Made by a program: the position numbers and the translations under genes
NCBI RefSeq assembly: GCF_965208485.1
Contig: NZ_OZ242344.1
Span: 1,798,001-1,862,000 of the forward strand
From: Poriferisodalis sp965208485
Lineage (GTDB): Bacteria; Actinomycetota; Acidimicrobiia; Acidimicrobiales; Poriferisodalaceae
Length of the DNA: 64,000 nt
Direction of reading: 5' to 3'
Shown here: in pieces, positions 49,395 to 58,053 of the stretch
Position numbering within the stretch: position 1 is the first letter of the stretch
How the letters are laid out: every line of letters begins with the position of its first letter
The notes under the pieces: generated by a model
Told to the model about the DNA's origin: nothing
The model's database searches: none
The model's input: only the letters and a program-made list of their open reading frames with translations

Positions 49395-50432
49395 ATGGCA
49401 CTGCGAGAAGACGCACGGATAGTGCCGACACTAGAGCACGCACGTACCGCCGCCGATGTGCTCGCCGAGGAAGGCGCATCACTGGTGCTGGTGCACGGCT
49501 CAGTCTCGGAGGGACGGGCACGCCCCGGCAGTGACGTCGACCTTGTGGCTGTGTTCGACGACATCGACTACGACGAGCGTTACCCGCGCAGATGGCGGCT
49601 CGAAGCGAAGTGTCTGGCCGCGGCAGGAGTGCCGGTCGAGGTGCATGTCACCGACTGGCCGGAGTGGGAGCACCGCACCAGCAAGGTCAAGTCTTCATTC
49701 GAAGCGGCGATCAATCGTCGCCGGATGACGCTGTTCGAGCGAGAGCCGACGGCAGTGGACTGGGGCAAGGAGCTAGGCATGCCGGACAGCGACCTCAGTG
49801 AGGCTGTTGATCGCCTGACGGGCGTGGCGCAGGCGCTCAGGGAGATGGCCGATTCCTGTCGCCCGAGCGCCGGCGAACTAGTGGTCGTCGACGGGACCGA
49901 AGAGATCGACGAGAGCGTCAGGCATAGCCGTCTGCGAAGTCTGTGCGCTGATGCTTCGATGGTGATCGAGAACTCGATCAAGGCGCTGTCGGCCGTGAAC
50001 GAAATTGTCTCGGAGCGCAGGCACAAGATTGCGGAGTTGATCGAGGCGGCGGGGCCGATGCCGGACGACCTGGTGGCGGCCCTCGAGCCGCTTCGGGCCA
50101 ACACCATGAGGCCGAGCCTCGAGGACTGGGATGACATCAGCAGCTGGCGGATCGGCGGCACCTACCCGTCGTCAATGCCTCAGGCGACGAAAGAGCGAAC
50201 AGAGCGACTCGCCCAGATGCTCACAAGCGCCGCTGTCACCGCAGCCGAGGCCACATTGAACCGAGTGCTCGACGCAGGAGCATCACCGGACGACGAACGA
50301 ATGGTCACCTGTCAGCGGAGGCTGTCCACGGCGCAGACCGTCATGAGCGCAGGCGATGTGGTGACTGGCGTCGCAGCAGCGCTCCCCGGCGGGGAACAAA
50401 CCGCACTTCAGGGCGGTCGGCTGCGCCGCTGA
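49395..50432 (+). CDS. Nucleotidyltransferase-domain protein, possibly a fused MNT-HEPN type
   Basis: 345 residues. The N-terminus carries the pol-beta-type nucleotidyltransferase motif: HGSVSEGRARPGSDVDLVAV (34-53), with two acids in DVD and likely a third in VEVHVTDWPEW. The C-terminal 200 residues are helical; a segment LRSLCADASMVIENSIKALS resembles HEPN helices, so this may be a one-chain version of the MNT-HEPN pair. Such proteins AMPylate or otherwise modify targets and can act as toxin-antitoxin modules. The HEPN part is tentative. An upstream in-frame start at 49347 is rejected in favour of the leaderless ATG. Confidence 0.7.
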   Translation: MALREDARIVPTLEHARTAADVLAEEGASLVLVHGSVSEGRARPGSDVDLVAVFDDIDYDERYPRRWRLEAKCLAAAGVPVEVHVTDWPEWEHRTSKVKSSFEAAINRRRMTLFEREPTAVDWGKELGMPDSDLSEAVDRLTGVAQALREMADSCRPSAGELVVVDGTEEIDESVRHSRLRSLCADASMVIENSIKALSAVNEIVSERRHKIAELIEAAGPMPDDLVAALEPLRANTMRPSLEDWDDISSWRIGGTYPSSMPQATKERTERLAQMLTSAAVTAAEATLNRVLDAGASPDDERMVTCQRRLSTAQTVMSAGDVVTGVAAALPGGEQTALQGGRLRR

Positions 50433-50674
50433 CTGCAAGAGTGCGCGCACAAGACGTTCAATGCCGGACTCCTTCGGCACATTCAAGTGTGTTGCCTCAG
50501 ATTTGGCGCAGCAGGTTCTGAGGTTGTTCATGTTGCATCGGTCAGGGTTGGCGGTCTCTGACGACAGTTCCGTGTCCGCGCGAACACCGCCGTCCACCAG
50601 GACTTCGGCACCGTCGGAGAGACTCACGCGCCGCCCATGAGCGCAGTCACGGCCCTCTGGCTCGACTATCTCGC

Positions 50675-53013
50675 TCATTCACAGCCCGATTCGCTGTCCG
50701 CTCTGGTGCAGGCATCGATGTCGGGCCCGCCGTCGAGATGGTCGGTGCCGTTGCCTCCGTCGAGGCTGTCAGCGTCAATGCCTCCCCACAGCCGGTCGTC
50801 GCCCGCGCCGCCTCGAAGCGTGTTCTCACCCGGGCCGCCGTGGAGCTCGTCGTCGTGGCCTCCCCCGTCGACTGTGTCCGCTCCGGGACCGCCCCACAGA
50901 GTGTCGTTCTGGGTGTTGCCGTCGAGGCGGTCGTCGCCGGGACCGCCGTGGAGGCTGTCGGCCCCTGCGCCGCCGGTGATGGTGTCGGCGTCAGCATCAC
51001 CCCAGATGGTGTCGTCGCCGTTGCCGCCGTCGAGCGTGCCGGCACGATTCGCTCCAGTCGCGACAACTGCATAGCCCCGCGGCGCCGCGTCAACCGCGGC
51101 ATCCGGCAACGCCGGAAGAGTCCACCGGCGCCGCCGATCCGGTCAGCACCTCCACACCGGTGCGGTACCCGCCGCTGCCCGCCGTGCCGCCCTCACACGA
51201 CAGCTCCACGTCCACAAACACATCCGCCCACGCGCTGCAACCGGGCTGGGCGATATCGAACACCCCGGCCACCACAGCAGACACACGCGGCTCCACGCAG
51301 GTCGACGCACGGAGCCTGTCGACGCTGAGCGTGAGCGATTCTTGACCAAGCAATTCGGTCACAGCAGCCAACTGGGTCGGTTGAAAGTCGTAACGGCACC
51401 ACCGCAGCAAAGCCCCGCCTACGAACAACTCGGCCGGACCGGCATTGCAGCCGGCGAAACCGCCCGATTCCCGCAGAGTGAGAGGGATTCGCCCCTCGAG
51501 CACGACCTCACCGGGCAGGAACTCAGCCGCGACTGCGACATCCATGAAGTTGCCCGGTTTCAGATCCAGAAGCACGTATCTGCGCACATCGGTACCGGCG
51601 AACCAGTCGGCACCGTCGATCCACTCGCTTATCAGGGGCTCGGTCGAACCTTCACGGAGCGTCAGCGTCCACGTCTCTTCAGCGGTCACCGGCGCCGACG
51701 TACCGTCGTCGTCGGTAATGGTGACTGTTACAGAGCCGCTGGCCAGAGTGGCGCCCGAGATGCCTGCGAGGTTGATGACGAGCGTTTCGGCACTCTCGGC
51801 GAGCGTGTCGTCGGCGATCGGCACGGTGATGGTTGCTCGGCTGCGGTCTGAGGTGATGGTGACCGTGCCGGAGGAGGCCACGAAGTCTGAGCCCGCGATC
51901 GCGGTGTCGGGCGCAGTGGACCAACTAAGGACCGCGGGCGCGACTTCCCCACCGGTCCGGTCACTCCTTCGGGCGGCGCCGCTTCGAGCGTGATCACGAC
52001 GGCACCGTCGTATTCGGACGCGGTCGCGTCGGTGACGGACACGTCTCGCCACAGCGGGGCCCAGTCGAGCGACATGTCGTAGGCGCGGGTCGCCTCGGCA
52101 GTGCTGGTCGATACCTCGATGGTGTAGTTGCCTGCGGGGAGCCGCTGGCGGTTCAGCATCGCGGGCGCGCTCGGCGAGCACGGGCGGAGATAGAACCTGC
52201 AGCGTTCATCTCGTCCGTAGGCGCTGCCGATCACGGTGCCCGTGCCGTCCTGGGCTGTCGCCCCTGATCAGCGACACGAACGCCTCTGAGCTCTCAGGTC
52301 CGACCCGCACAGTCACCGTCGATGCGGTCTCGAGGGTGAACTTGTGCCGTCTCGCGTAGTGAACGTCGCCGCTGTCGCCAGCCCGCGAAGGGGATGTGCA
52401 GCCGGGATCCTTCGCGACGGTGCCCGACCCCGACGCCGACGGGGCCACCGCTGAGAACCCCCAGATCGCGAAGACACTCGTCCGCCCGCGCCCAGCTCGC
52501 ACCCACCGTGTAGGCGCCAGTGTCCTCAGCAGCAATGGTGGTGACCTCGAGGGTGTACGTCCCGGCGCCAAGCACCCAGTTCGACACCCCGCTGCGCGCC
52601 AGCACAACCCCCGAGCCATCACCGCCGGACCCTTCAACGAGGAGCATGTAGGTGTTCACCTGCGAACTGCTCACCCACGTCGACACCGTCGCCGCCGCAT
52701 CCAGCGTGAACGTGTGACGCCGCGCGTAGTACACGCTCTCAGCATCAGCAGGATCACGCAGCGAAGAAACGCAATCGGGGTCCGCGTCAATCGTCCCCGA
52801 CTCCGACAACGAAACAGATGCCGCGGACAGCGTCCCCAAATTGCTGCCGCATGTGCCCCTATCGCTCGACTGTGCGCCTGTCGTCGCCGACGGCAGCAGA
52901 ACCAACGCGAACATCGCGATGACAGCGACGATCGAAGGCCGCCAGCGAATCACGCCGCGCGCAGGCCAGCCCAAGAGTCCCCCCCCCCCCCCCGAAAACT
53001 CACGAAAACTCAC
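50675..53013 (-). pseudogene. Secreted Calx-beta / RTX-repeat surface protein, at least four frameshifts
   Basis: Read across frames this is one gene of about 770 codons. It has a signal peptide (SIVAVIAMFALVLLPSATTG). Two similar beta-type repeats follow (YYARRHTFTLDAAATV and HYARRHKFTLETASTV, each with a GAGTYTLEV/AGNYTIEV end). Then come a Calx-beta domain (DFVASSGTVTITSDRSRATI, ETLVINLAGISGATLASGSV) and a unique region. The C-terminus has RTX-type calcium-binding repeats (GGNGDDTIWGDADADTITGG and on). Frame changes fall near 52460, 52255, 51955 and 51105. Either true decay, phase-off allele history, or read errors. Such proteins are exported adhesins or matrix proteins. Confidence 0.8.
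52979..52993. repeat. Homopolymer of 15 C (15 G on the coding strand) at the gene start
   Basis: It lies 7 codons after the first possible GTG (53013) of the Calx-beta/RTX gene and about 60 bp before a second plausible GTG start (MIRWRPSIVAV). Two 10-bp copies of GTGAGTTTTC just upstream give GTG starts in different frames. Length change would switch which frame enters the signal peptide. Confidence 0.85.
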
Positions 53014-53288
53014 GAATTGTGAGAATAGTCTTTCGCAATTCTCTATCGCGACTTCGCCCGCTCATCACGTCTGGGCCACCACGGCGACATGCCTCGGAAC
53101 AAGGCTGCCAGCGTCCCATATGCCGGGGACGCAGCATGGGCCACCACGCAGGCAATTCGACACCGTTGGACCGAGTCGTAGCGGACTCGTAGCTGCGGCT
53201 GTCTCGGCACTCACCAATTGCACCAGCGACGCGCCGAGAGGCCTTGTCGCAGGAGCAACTTGAAGGAACCAATCCCAGCAGACGCGCG

Positions 53289-54500
53289 TTAGGCAATCCA
53301 ACAGAGCTGATGAGCCGTGTCGGCGTCAATGCGCTCGGCGGGGGCCATGTTCCGACCGGTGGCCGCTGCGATCCACTCGTTGGGATCCGCGGGCACCGTC
53401 GGCGCGTCTGACGAGAATGAGACCTCGATGCCGCGGCGCAGCAGGCCGGCGAGCGGCCACAGCCATTCCTGCTCGACCGGCGAGAGCTGGTCGCGGTACT
53501 TCTGCTCCCGACGGGTCACGAAGCTGGGCTGGGTCACGACCTTGACGCCAAGGCGGGCGATGCGGTCGAGCTGTTCGGGCAGCGCGAGCGCGCAGTGTTC
53601 GATGCGGTCGGGCGCGCTGCGGCCGGGCGCGCTGCGTTGAGCCCCTCTCGTCGCTGCTCCGGCCGACGGCAGCGGGTGCGCCTCGAGTGCATCCAGCGCA
53701 ACGTGCAACGTGTCGATGTCCATGACATGGATCGCGACCGGAAAGCCGTGCGCGCGGGCCGCCGCCACCAAGTCGGCGATTGCGCTGTCGTCATCGTGAG
53801 CAGGCATCACCTTGGCGTGGCCGATGCGCACGCTGCCGGAAGCCACGCCTGAATCCGAGGTCCCGCTGACCGCCATCCCGAAGCAGTGGCCTCCGAGCGT
53901 GTCGAGTCGGTCTGCTCCCACCATCGCAGCAACCGCTACCGCCGGTTCTATGGAAACCGCGTCGGCCAGCAGCTCCAGTGCCGCAAGATCGTTGGTGTGG
54001 GTCGCATCGGTACAGGCACTGATGCCCGCTGCCGCCAAGTCGCCCAGCACACCGGCGACACCGATCACGGTCCGGGCGCGGTCGGGCCGTGGCACCCTCG
54101 CGAGCACATCATGTCGCTCGACGAGCACACCGCCTGCCTCCAGACCGAGCGCCCGGCCCGCCGGAGTGTTCACCACGGCCAGATGGCCGGTGATGTGGTG
54201 CAGCACTGCCGGCCGGCCGCCGGTCACGGCGTCCAGTTCGGCGACAGTCGGGTGTCGCCGCTCGGCGAGCAACGCGTCGTCATAGCCCCACGCGCGCAGC
54301 CATGCTGCCTGGCCCTCGCCCGCAGTTCGCTCCTGCGCGGCCTGGCGGATCGTGCCCAGCAGCTCAGCCATCGAGGCGGCGTCGCGCACATCCACTGATC
54401 GGCGTACAGCGGCACACGCCAGCAGATGCAGATGATCGTCCCGGTACCCAAGTGCCACGTCGTCGTGCTTACCGCAACGCGGTTTGCCGTCGCTACTCAC
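53289..54500 (-). CDS. Amidohydrolase-3 (YtcJ-like) family protein, short at both ends
   Basis: 403 residues against about 530 usual. Metal-site pieces are present: DDHLHL near residue 22-27, a Lys in GHAKVMP, His in FPVAIHVMDIDTL, RIEHCALA and the Asp in SFSSDAPTVP. The typical N-terminal sandwich domain (with GFIDSHTH) is reduced to MSSDGKPRCGKHDD, and the chain stops soon after ADTAHQLCWIA. It may be a compact member or a trimmed gene. GAGGGA precedes the GTG start. Substrate unknown (N-acyl amino acids or cyclic amides are common). Confidence 0.75.
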   Translation of the reverse strand: MSSDGKPRCGKHDDVALGYRDDHLHLLACAAVRRSVDVRDAASMAELLGTIRQAAQERTAGEGQAAWLRAWGYDDALLAERRHPTVAELDAVTGGRPAVLHHITGHLAVVNTPAGRALGLEAGGVLVERHDVLARVPRPDRARTVIGVAGVLGDLAAAGISACTDATHTNDLAALELLADAVSIEPAVAVAAMVGADRLDTLGGHCFGMAVSGTSDSGVASGSVRIGHAKVMPAHDDDSAIADLVAAARAHGFPVAIHVMDIDTLHVALDALEAHPLPSAGAATRGAQRSAPGRSAPDRIEHCALALPEQLDRIARLGVKVVTQPSFVTRREQKYRDQLSPVEQEWLWPLAGLLRRGIEVSFSSDAPTVPADPNEWIAAATGRNMAPAERIDADTAHQLCWIA

Positions 54501-54587
54501 GGCTCCCTCGTCTTGACAATCTTTCAGTAGTTTTCAATAACTAATTTTATATTTGACATCGCTGGCGCTACAGTCCGCACGGTTTGC

Positions 54588-54593
54588 TATGTT
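54588..54593 (+). promoter_or_regulatory. Putative -10 box of the 54600 gene
   Basis: TATGTT, 6 nt, then GTG at 54600. The 6 nt (GAAGGA) also look like a ribosome site, but too close to the GTG to work as one, which favours a leaderless transcript. Confidence 0.45.
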
Positions 54594-54599
54594 GAAGGA

Positions 54600-54845
54600 G
54601 TGGACGCCGTGGTCCTCACTCAAGTGATCTCGATAGCGGTCGCGGTGCTTGTGATCGTGTGGCACCAACAGCGCTCGATCGAGCGACTGCGGGCCGAGAT
54701 GCGTACCGAACTGGCCGCCCTGCGGCACGACATCATCGACATCCGCGAGCGACTCGCCCGCGTCGAGGGCTACTTGCGCATCGGGATCCCGGACGACGCG
54801 ACTGCGCCGGCAGCAGGCACAGGCGGCGGCAACCCCAAGATCTGA
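54600..54845 (+). CDS. Small membrane-anchored coiled-coil protein
   Basis: 81 residues. Residues 4-22 are a membrane helix (VVLTQVISIAVAVLVIVWH). A charged heptad-rich helix follows (QQRSIERLRAEMRTELAALR, then IRERLARVEGYLR), then a Gly/Ala tail. Such short anchor-plus-coiled-coil proteins are frequent beside hydrolase genes in actinobacteria, without assigned role. The gene is convergent with the acyl-CoA synthetase, whose stop is only 8 bp away. Confidence 0.7.
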   Translation: MDAVVLTQVISIAVAVLVIVWHQQRSIERLRAEMRTELAALRHDIIDIRERLARVEGYLRIGIPDDATAPAAGTGGGNPKI

Positions 54846-54853
54846 ACCGAGGC

Positions 54854-56428
54854 TCAGATTCCCAACTCGTCGAGCATGGGGATGAGATCGCGGCGCAGCA
54901 GTTTGCCGGTGGAGGTGCGCGGCAGCTCGCCCATGAGGTGCACGAACTCAGGCCGCTTGAATGGGGCCAGCCGCTCGCGGGCATGGGCAACCAGGTCGTC
55001 GCCCGAAGTTCCAGCTTCGGGGCGCACCACGGCGGCGGCGGCCACGCGCTCGCCCCATTCCTCGCTGGGCAAGCCCACCACAGCCGCCTCGAGCACATCG
55101 GGATGGTCGTACAGGACGGCCTCGACCTCATCGGGCAGCACGTTCTCGCCGCCCCTGATGATCATGTCGCCGGTCCGGCCGTGCAGGAACAGGTAGTCAT
55201 CGTCGTCCAGGTAACCGAGATCGCCGGTGTGCACCCAGCCCTCGTCGTCGATGGTGACGCGCGTCTTCTCGTCGTTGCCCCAGTAGCCGTCCATGGCGCG
55301 GAACGTCTGCAGCTGCACCTCGCCGATCACGCCAGGCGCTACGACCTCGCCGCTGTCAGCATCCACCACGCGCACTTGCACGTCTTCGAGCACCTGGCCG
55401 ACCGACGACAGCCGGTGCAGCTTGCGCTCTTTCTCTTCCGCGCTGCCCTCGATCCGGTGATCGTCGGGATCCAGCACCGCCACCGTGGAGGTCGTCTCGG
55501 TCTGGCCGTAGGCACCCGCGAACGCGACGTTGGACGGGAACACGTCGATCGCACGCCGGATCACTGACGGGGGCATCGGCGCCGCCCCGTAGGTGATCGC
55601 TTCGAGGCCGCCGAATGCGTCGGCCGAGAAGTTGGGCGCCTCGAGCACCCGGGCGAGCATCGTCGGCACCAGGAAGGCGTGGGTGACGCCGTGGTGCTGG
55701 ACGCATTCGATCCATGAGTCGGCTTGGAATTGGGGAAGCAGTACCACCACGCGCCCGCTGTAGAGGGCATTCAGCATCGAGGTCAACCCTGCGATGTGGT
55801 ACAGCGGCGCCGCCACCGCCATGCGGCCCATGTCCTCGCCGGTCGCGGCGTCGTTGGTGCCCATGACGTAGCCGGTCAGGGCGCCGTTGGTCAGCTTGAC
55901 GCCCTTTGGCATGGCCGTGGTGCCGCTGGTGTACAGCAGCGTGCACAGTCCACCGGGATCGACGTCTTCGGGCACGGGCAGCTCGAACGCCTCATCGCGC
56001 GCTGCGGCGTATGACGACGGATCGTCCAGCAGGTAGACGTGCTCGAGGTCAGCGGGCTTGTTCTGCTCGATCAGGTCGCTGTAACGAGACTCGGTGAACA
56101 GCACGCTGATGCCGCTGTCGCTGAGCAGGTGCGCTGTCTCGGATGCGCCGGCGCGGAAGTTCATCGGCACGACGGTGGCGCCGACGAACGCACCGCCGAA
56201 GATCGCCTCCACGCACTCGACGCTGTTGGTGGCGAAGATGCCGACCCGATCGCCCACACCGACGCCGAGCATGGTCAGCATTCCGGCTGTGCGTCCCACA
56301 TTGTCGAGCAGTTCTTGGTAGGTCACCTCGCGGGCCGCGCCGCCGCCGGCCTCCGTCGACGTGTCGATCAGGATGACCTGTTCGCCGGCAATGGCCGCCG
56401 GCATGAAGAGCAGCATTCCGAGATTCAC
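54854..56428 (-). CDS. Acyl-CoA synthetase (AMP-forming, FadD-like)
   Basis: 524 residues. The AMP-binding motif is LLYTSGTTAMPKGVKL, with GAYGQTETTS (motif II), the hinge region YLDDDDYLFLHGRTGDMI with the Asp and Arg that contact AMP, and the catalytic Lys in PRTSTGKLLRRDL. It activates a carboxylic acid to its CoA thioester via an acyl-adenylate; chain length cannot be read. The GTG start is behind GGGGA. It fits a local theme of CoA-ester metabolism with the CaiB-type transferase at 58054 and the acyl-CoA dehydrogenase at 6020. Confidence 0.94.
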   Translation of the reverse strand: MNLGMLLFMPAAIAGEQVILIDTSTEAGGGAAREVTYQELLDNVGRTAGMLTMLGVGVGDRVGIFATNSVECVEAIFGGAFVGATVVPMNFRAGASETAHLLSDSGISVLFTESRYSDLIEQNKPADLEHVYLLDDPSSYAAARDEAFELPVPEDVDPGGLCTLLYTSGTTAMPKGVKLTNGALTGYVMGTNDAATGEDMGRMAVAAPLYHIAGLTSMLNALYSGRVVVLLPQFQADSWIECVQHHGVTHAFLVPTMLARVLEAPNFSADAFGGLEAITYGAAPMPPSVIRRAIDVFPSNVAFAGAYGQTETTSTVAVLDPDDHRIEGSAEEKERKLHRLSSVGQVLEDVQVRVVDADSGEVVAPGVIGEVQLQTFRAMDGYWGNDEKTRVTIDDEGWVHTGDLGYLDDDDYLFLHGRTGDMIIRGGENVLPDEVEAVLYDHPDVLEAAVVGLPSEEWGERVAAAAVVRPEAGTSGDDLVAHARERLAPFKRPEFVHLMGELPRTSTGKLLRRDLIPMLDELGI

Positions 56429-56570
56429 GTCAGTCCCCTATTCGATGCGGCCTCGCGGCCCGATTCCGCAAAGTCAACGGCAGATGATCGCACGATGTCC
56501 ATTCGCAATGTGTCACTGCCAGCGCACCCGGACCGGGCGCAGGCGGCGACACATTCTGCCGGACACTCCC

Positions 56571-56576
56571 TACGCT
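56571..56576 (+). promoter_or_regulatory. Putative -10 box of the serine hydrolase gene
   Basis: TACGCT, 6 nt, then ATG at 56583, no ribosome site. Fits the leaderless pattern. Confidence 0.4.
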
Positions 56577-56582
56577 GCGCGC

Positions 56583-57947
56583 ATGAGGCGACTGGCGGCT
56601 GCTCTGCTGAGTCTCGGCCTGTTGGCAGCCGCCTGCAGCAGCACCGACCAAGCAGTGCCGACAACCACCGCCACTGCGCCGACGACGACCGCGGCACCAG
56701 CGTCCACGACTTCCGTCCCGCCGCCGGCGACGACTGGCGCGCCGGCGACGACAGTCACATCCACCACGGCGGCGCCCGCGATCGCTGCGTCAAGAGACGA
56801 GCAGGAGGCTGAGGCCGATGGCGGGGCCGAGTCCTCAGACGAGCCAGTCGATCCGCTCGGCGCCGCGATCGAGGACTGGATGGAGCGCACTGGCGCACCG
56901 GGCCTCGTGCTGGCCATCACCCAAGGCGGTGCCGAGCCCGCAACCTTCGCCTGGGGCGTGAGCGACATCGCCACTGGCACTCCCATGACCGTCGATCATC
57001 ACATGCGTATCGGTTCGGTCACCAAGCCGGTGACCGCGGCGGTGATCCTGCAGCTCGTATCCGAAGGCCTCATCGAACTCGATGCCCCGGTCGCTCAGTA
57101 CTTGGGCGGTGACTGGGCACCGGGTTACGAGCACGCCGCTGCAGTCACGGTGCGTGACCTTCTCGGGCACACCTCGGGCTTTGTCGAGTACGCGTTCGAC
57201 GTGCAGTTCTACCAACTCGCAGCGCCCCGGCTGGCAGAGCAGATCTCGCCTGAAGAGATCCTGCAATTTGCTTCCGAGTACGGCCCCGTAGCTGAGCTGG
57301 GCACCGAACGTCACTACAACACCACCGGCTATCTCGCTGCGGGCCTGCTCATCGAAGCAGTCACCGGCAACACGGCAGCCGCGGAACTGCGGTCTCGTGT
57401 GTACGAGCCGCTCGGCTTGCAGCACACCTACCTGACGCCAGACGAGTTCCCGCCCGAGCCGACGGCGAACGGGTACGTCGGCGGGACGCTCGGCTACATA
57501 TTGGGACCGCTGATGGGACTCACCAGCGACAACCAGATCACCCACGGCGACGCCATCTTCGTGGACATCGGCACGATCCCGAACGACTTGGCCCGTTCAG
57601 CGGGCTGGACCGGCGGCGGCATCGAAACGCAGATCGGCGATGCGGCGATGCTGATCCGGGGTCTGTTCGCGGGGGACGTCCTCGATGAGGAGCAGGTCAC
57701 TCTCATGACGACGGGTCACCCGGATCCCGTCAACGACTACGGATTGGGCATCTCCACCGGCGAGATGCTGGGCGTGACGATCTACAGCCACGGCGGCGGC
57801 GTGCCGGGCTTCCGCACCATCGCGGCATACGCGCCTGCACTTGATCTCGGCATCGCGCTGACGACCAACCTGCTGGGCCTCGAGGGCGACGAGGATGTCG
57901 GAGCCCTGCTGGAATCGCTGGCCCCGATCCTGGCGACCATGAACTGA
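56583..57947 (+). CDS. Serine hydrolase (beta-lactamase class C / penicillin-binding-like), lipoprotein
   Basis: 454 residues. The signal peptide MRRLAAALLSLGLLAAAC ends in a lipobox with Cys18, so the protein is probably lipid-anchored outside. Residues 22-70 are a Thr/Ala/Pro linker that likely spans the wall. The catalytic S-x-x-K is SVTK (145-148, in MRIGSVTKPV), the second motif is Y-x-N-like (RHYNTTGYLA) and the third is HGGG (SHGGGVPGF). Members act as D-Ala-D-Ala peptidases, esterases or beta-lactamases; which one is not readable. Start chosen at the signal peptide. Confidence 0.9.
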   Translation: MRRLAAALLSLGLLAAACSSTDQAVPTTTATAPTTTAAPASTTSVPPPATTGAPATTVTSTTAAPAIAASRDEQEAEADGGAESSDEPVDPLGAAIEDWMERTGAPGLVLAITQGGAEPATFAWGVSDIATGTPMTVDHHMRIGSVTKPVTAAVILQLVSEGLIELDAPVAQYLGGDWAPGYEHAAAVTVRDLLGHTSGFVEYAFDVQFYQLAAPRLAEQISPEEILQFASEYGPVAELGTERHYNTTGYLAAGLLIEAVTGNTAAAELRSRVYEPLGLQHTYLTPDEFPPEPTANGYVGGTLGYILGPLMGLTSDNQITHGDAIFVDIGTIPNDLARSAGWTGGGIETQIGDAAMLIRGLFAGDVLDEEQVTLMTTGHPDPVNDYGLGISTGEMLGVTIYSHGGGVPGFRTIAAYAPALDLGIALTTNLLGLEGDEDVGALLESLAPILATMN

Positions 57948-58053
57948 TGTGCCTCTCCTGCGGCCGGCAGGCGGCCAAGGTCATCACAAATGCGTCATCG
58001 GCAATACTTGCCCCGATCGTCTGGCCTGGGCGAGTCGGGCAAGGGGGGCAGCA

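Noticed and set aside
50433..50674. A possible HNH-nuclease remnant on the minus strand (RCNMNNLRTCCAKSE)
   Set aside because: The Cys and His spacing does not fit HNH motifs, and the frame runs antisense into the nucleotidyltransferase gene.
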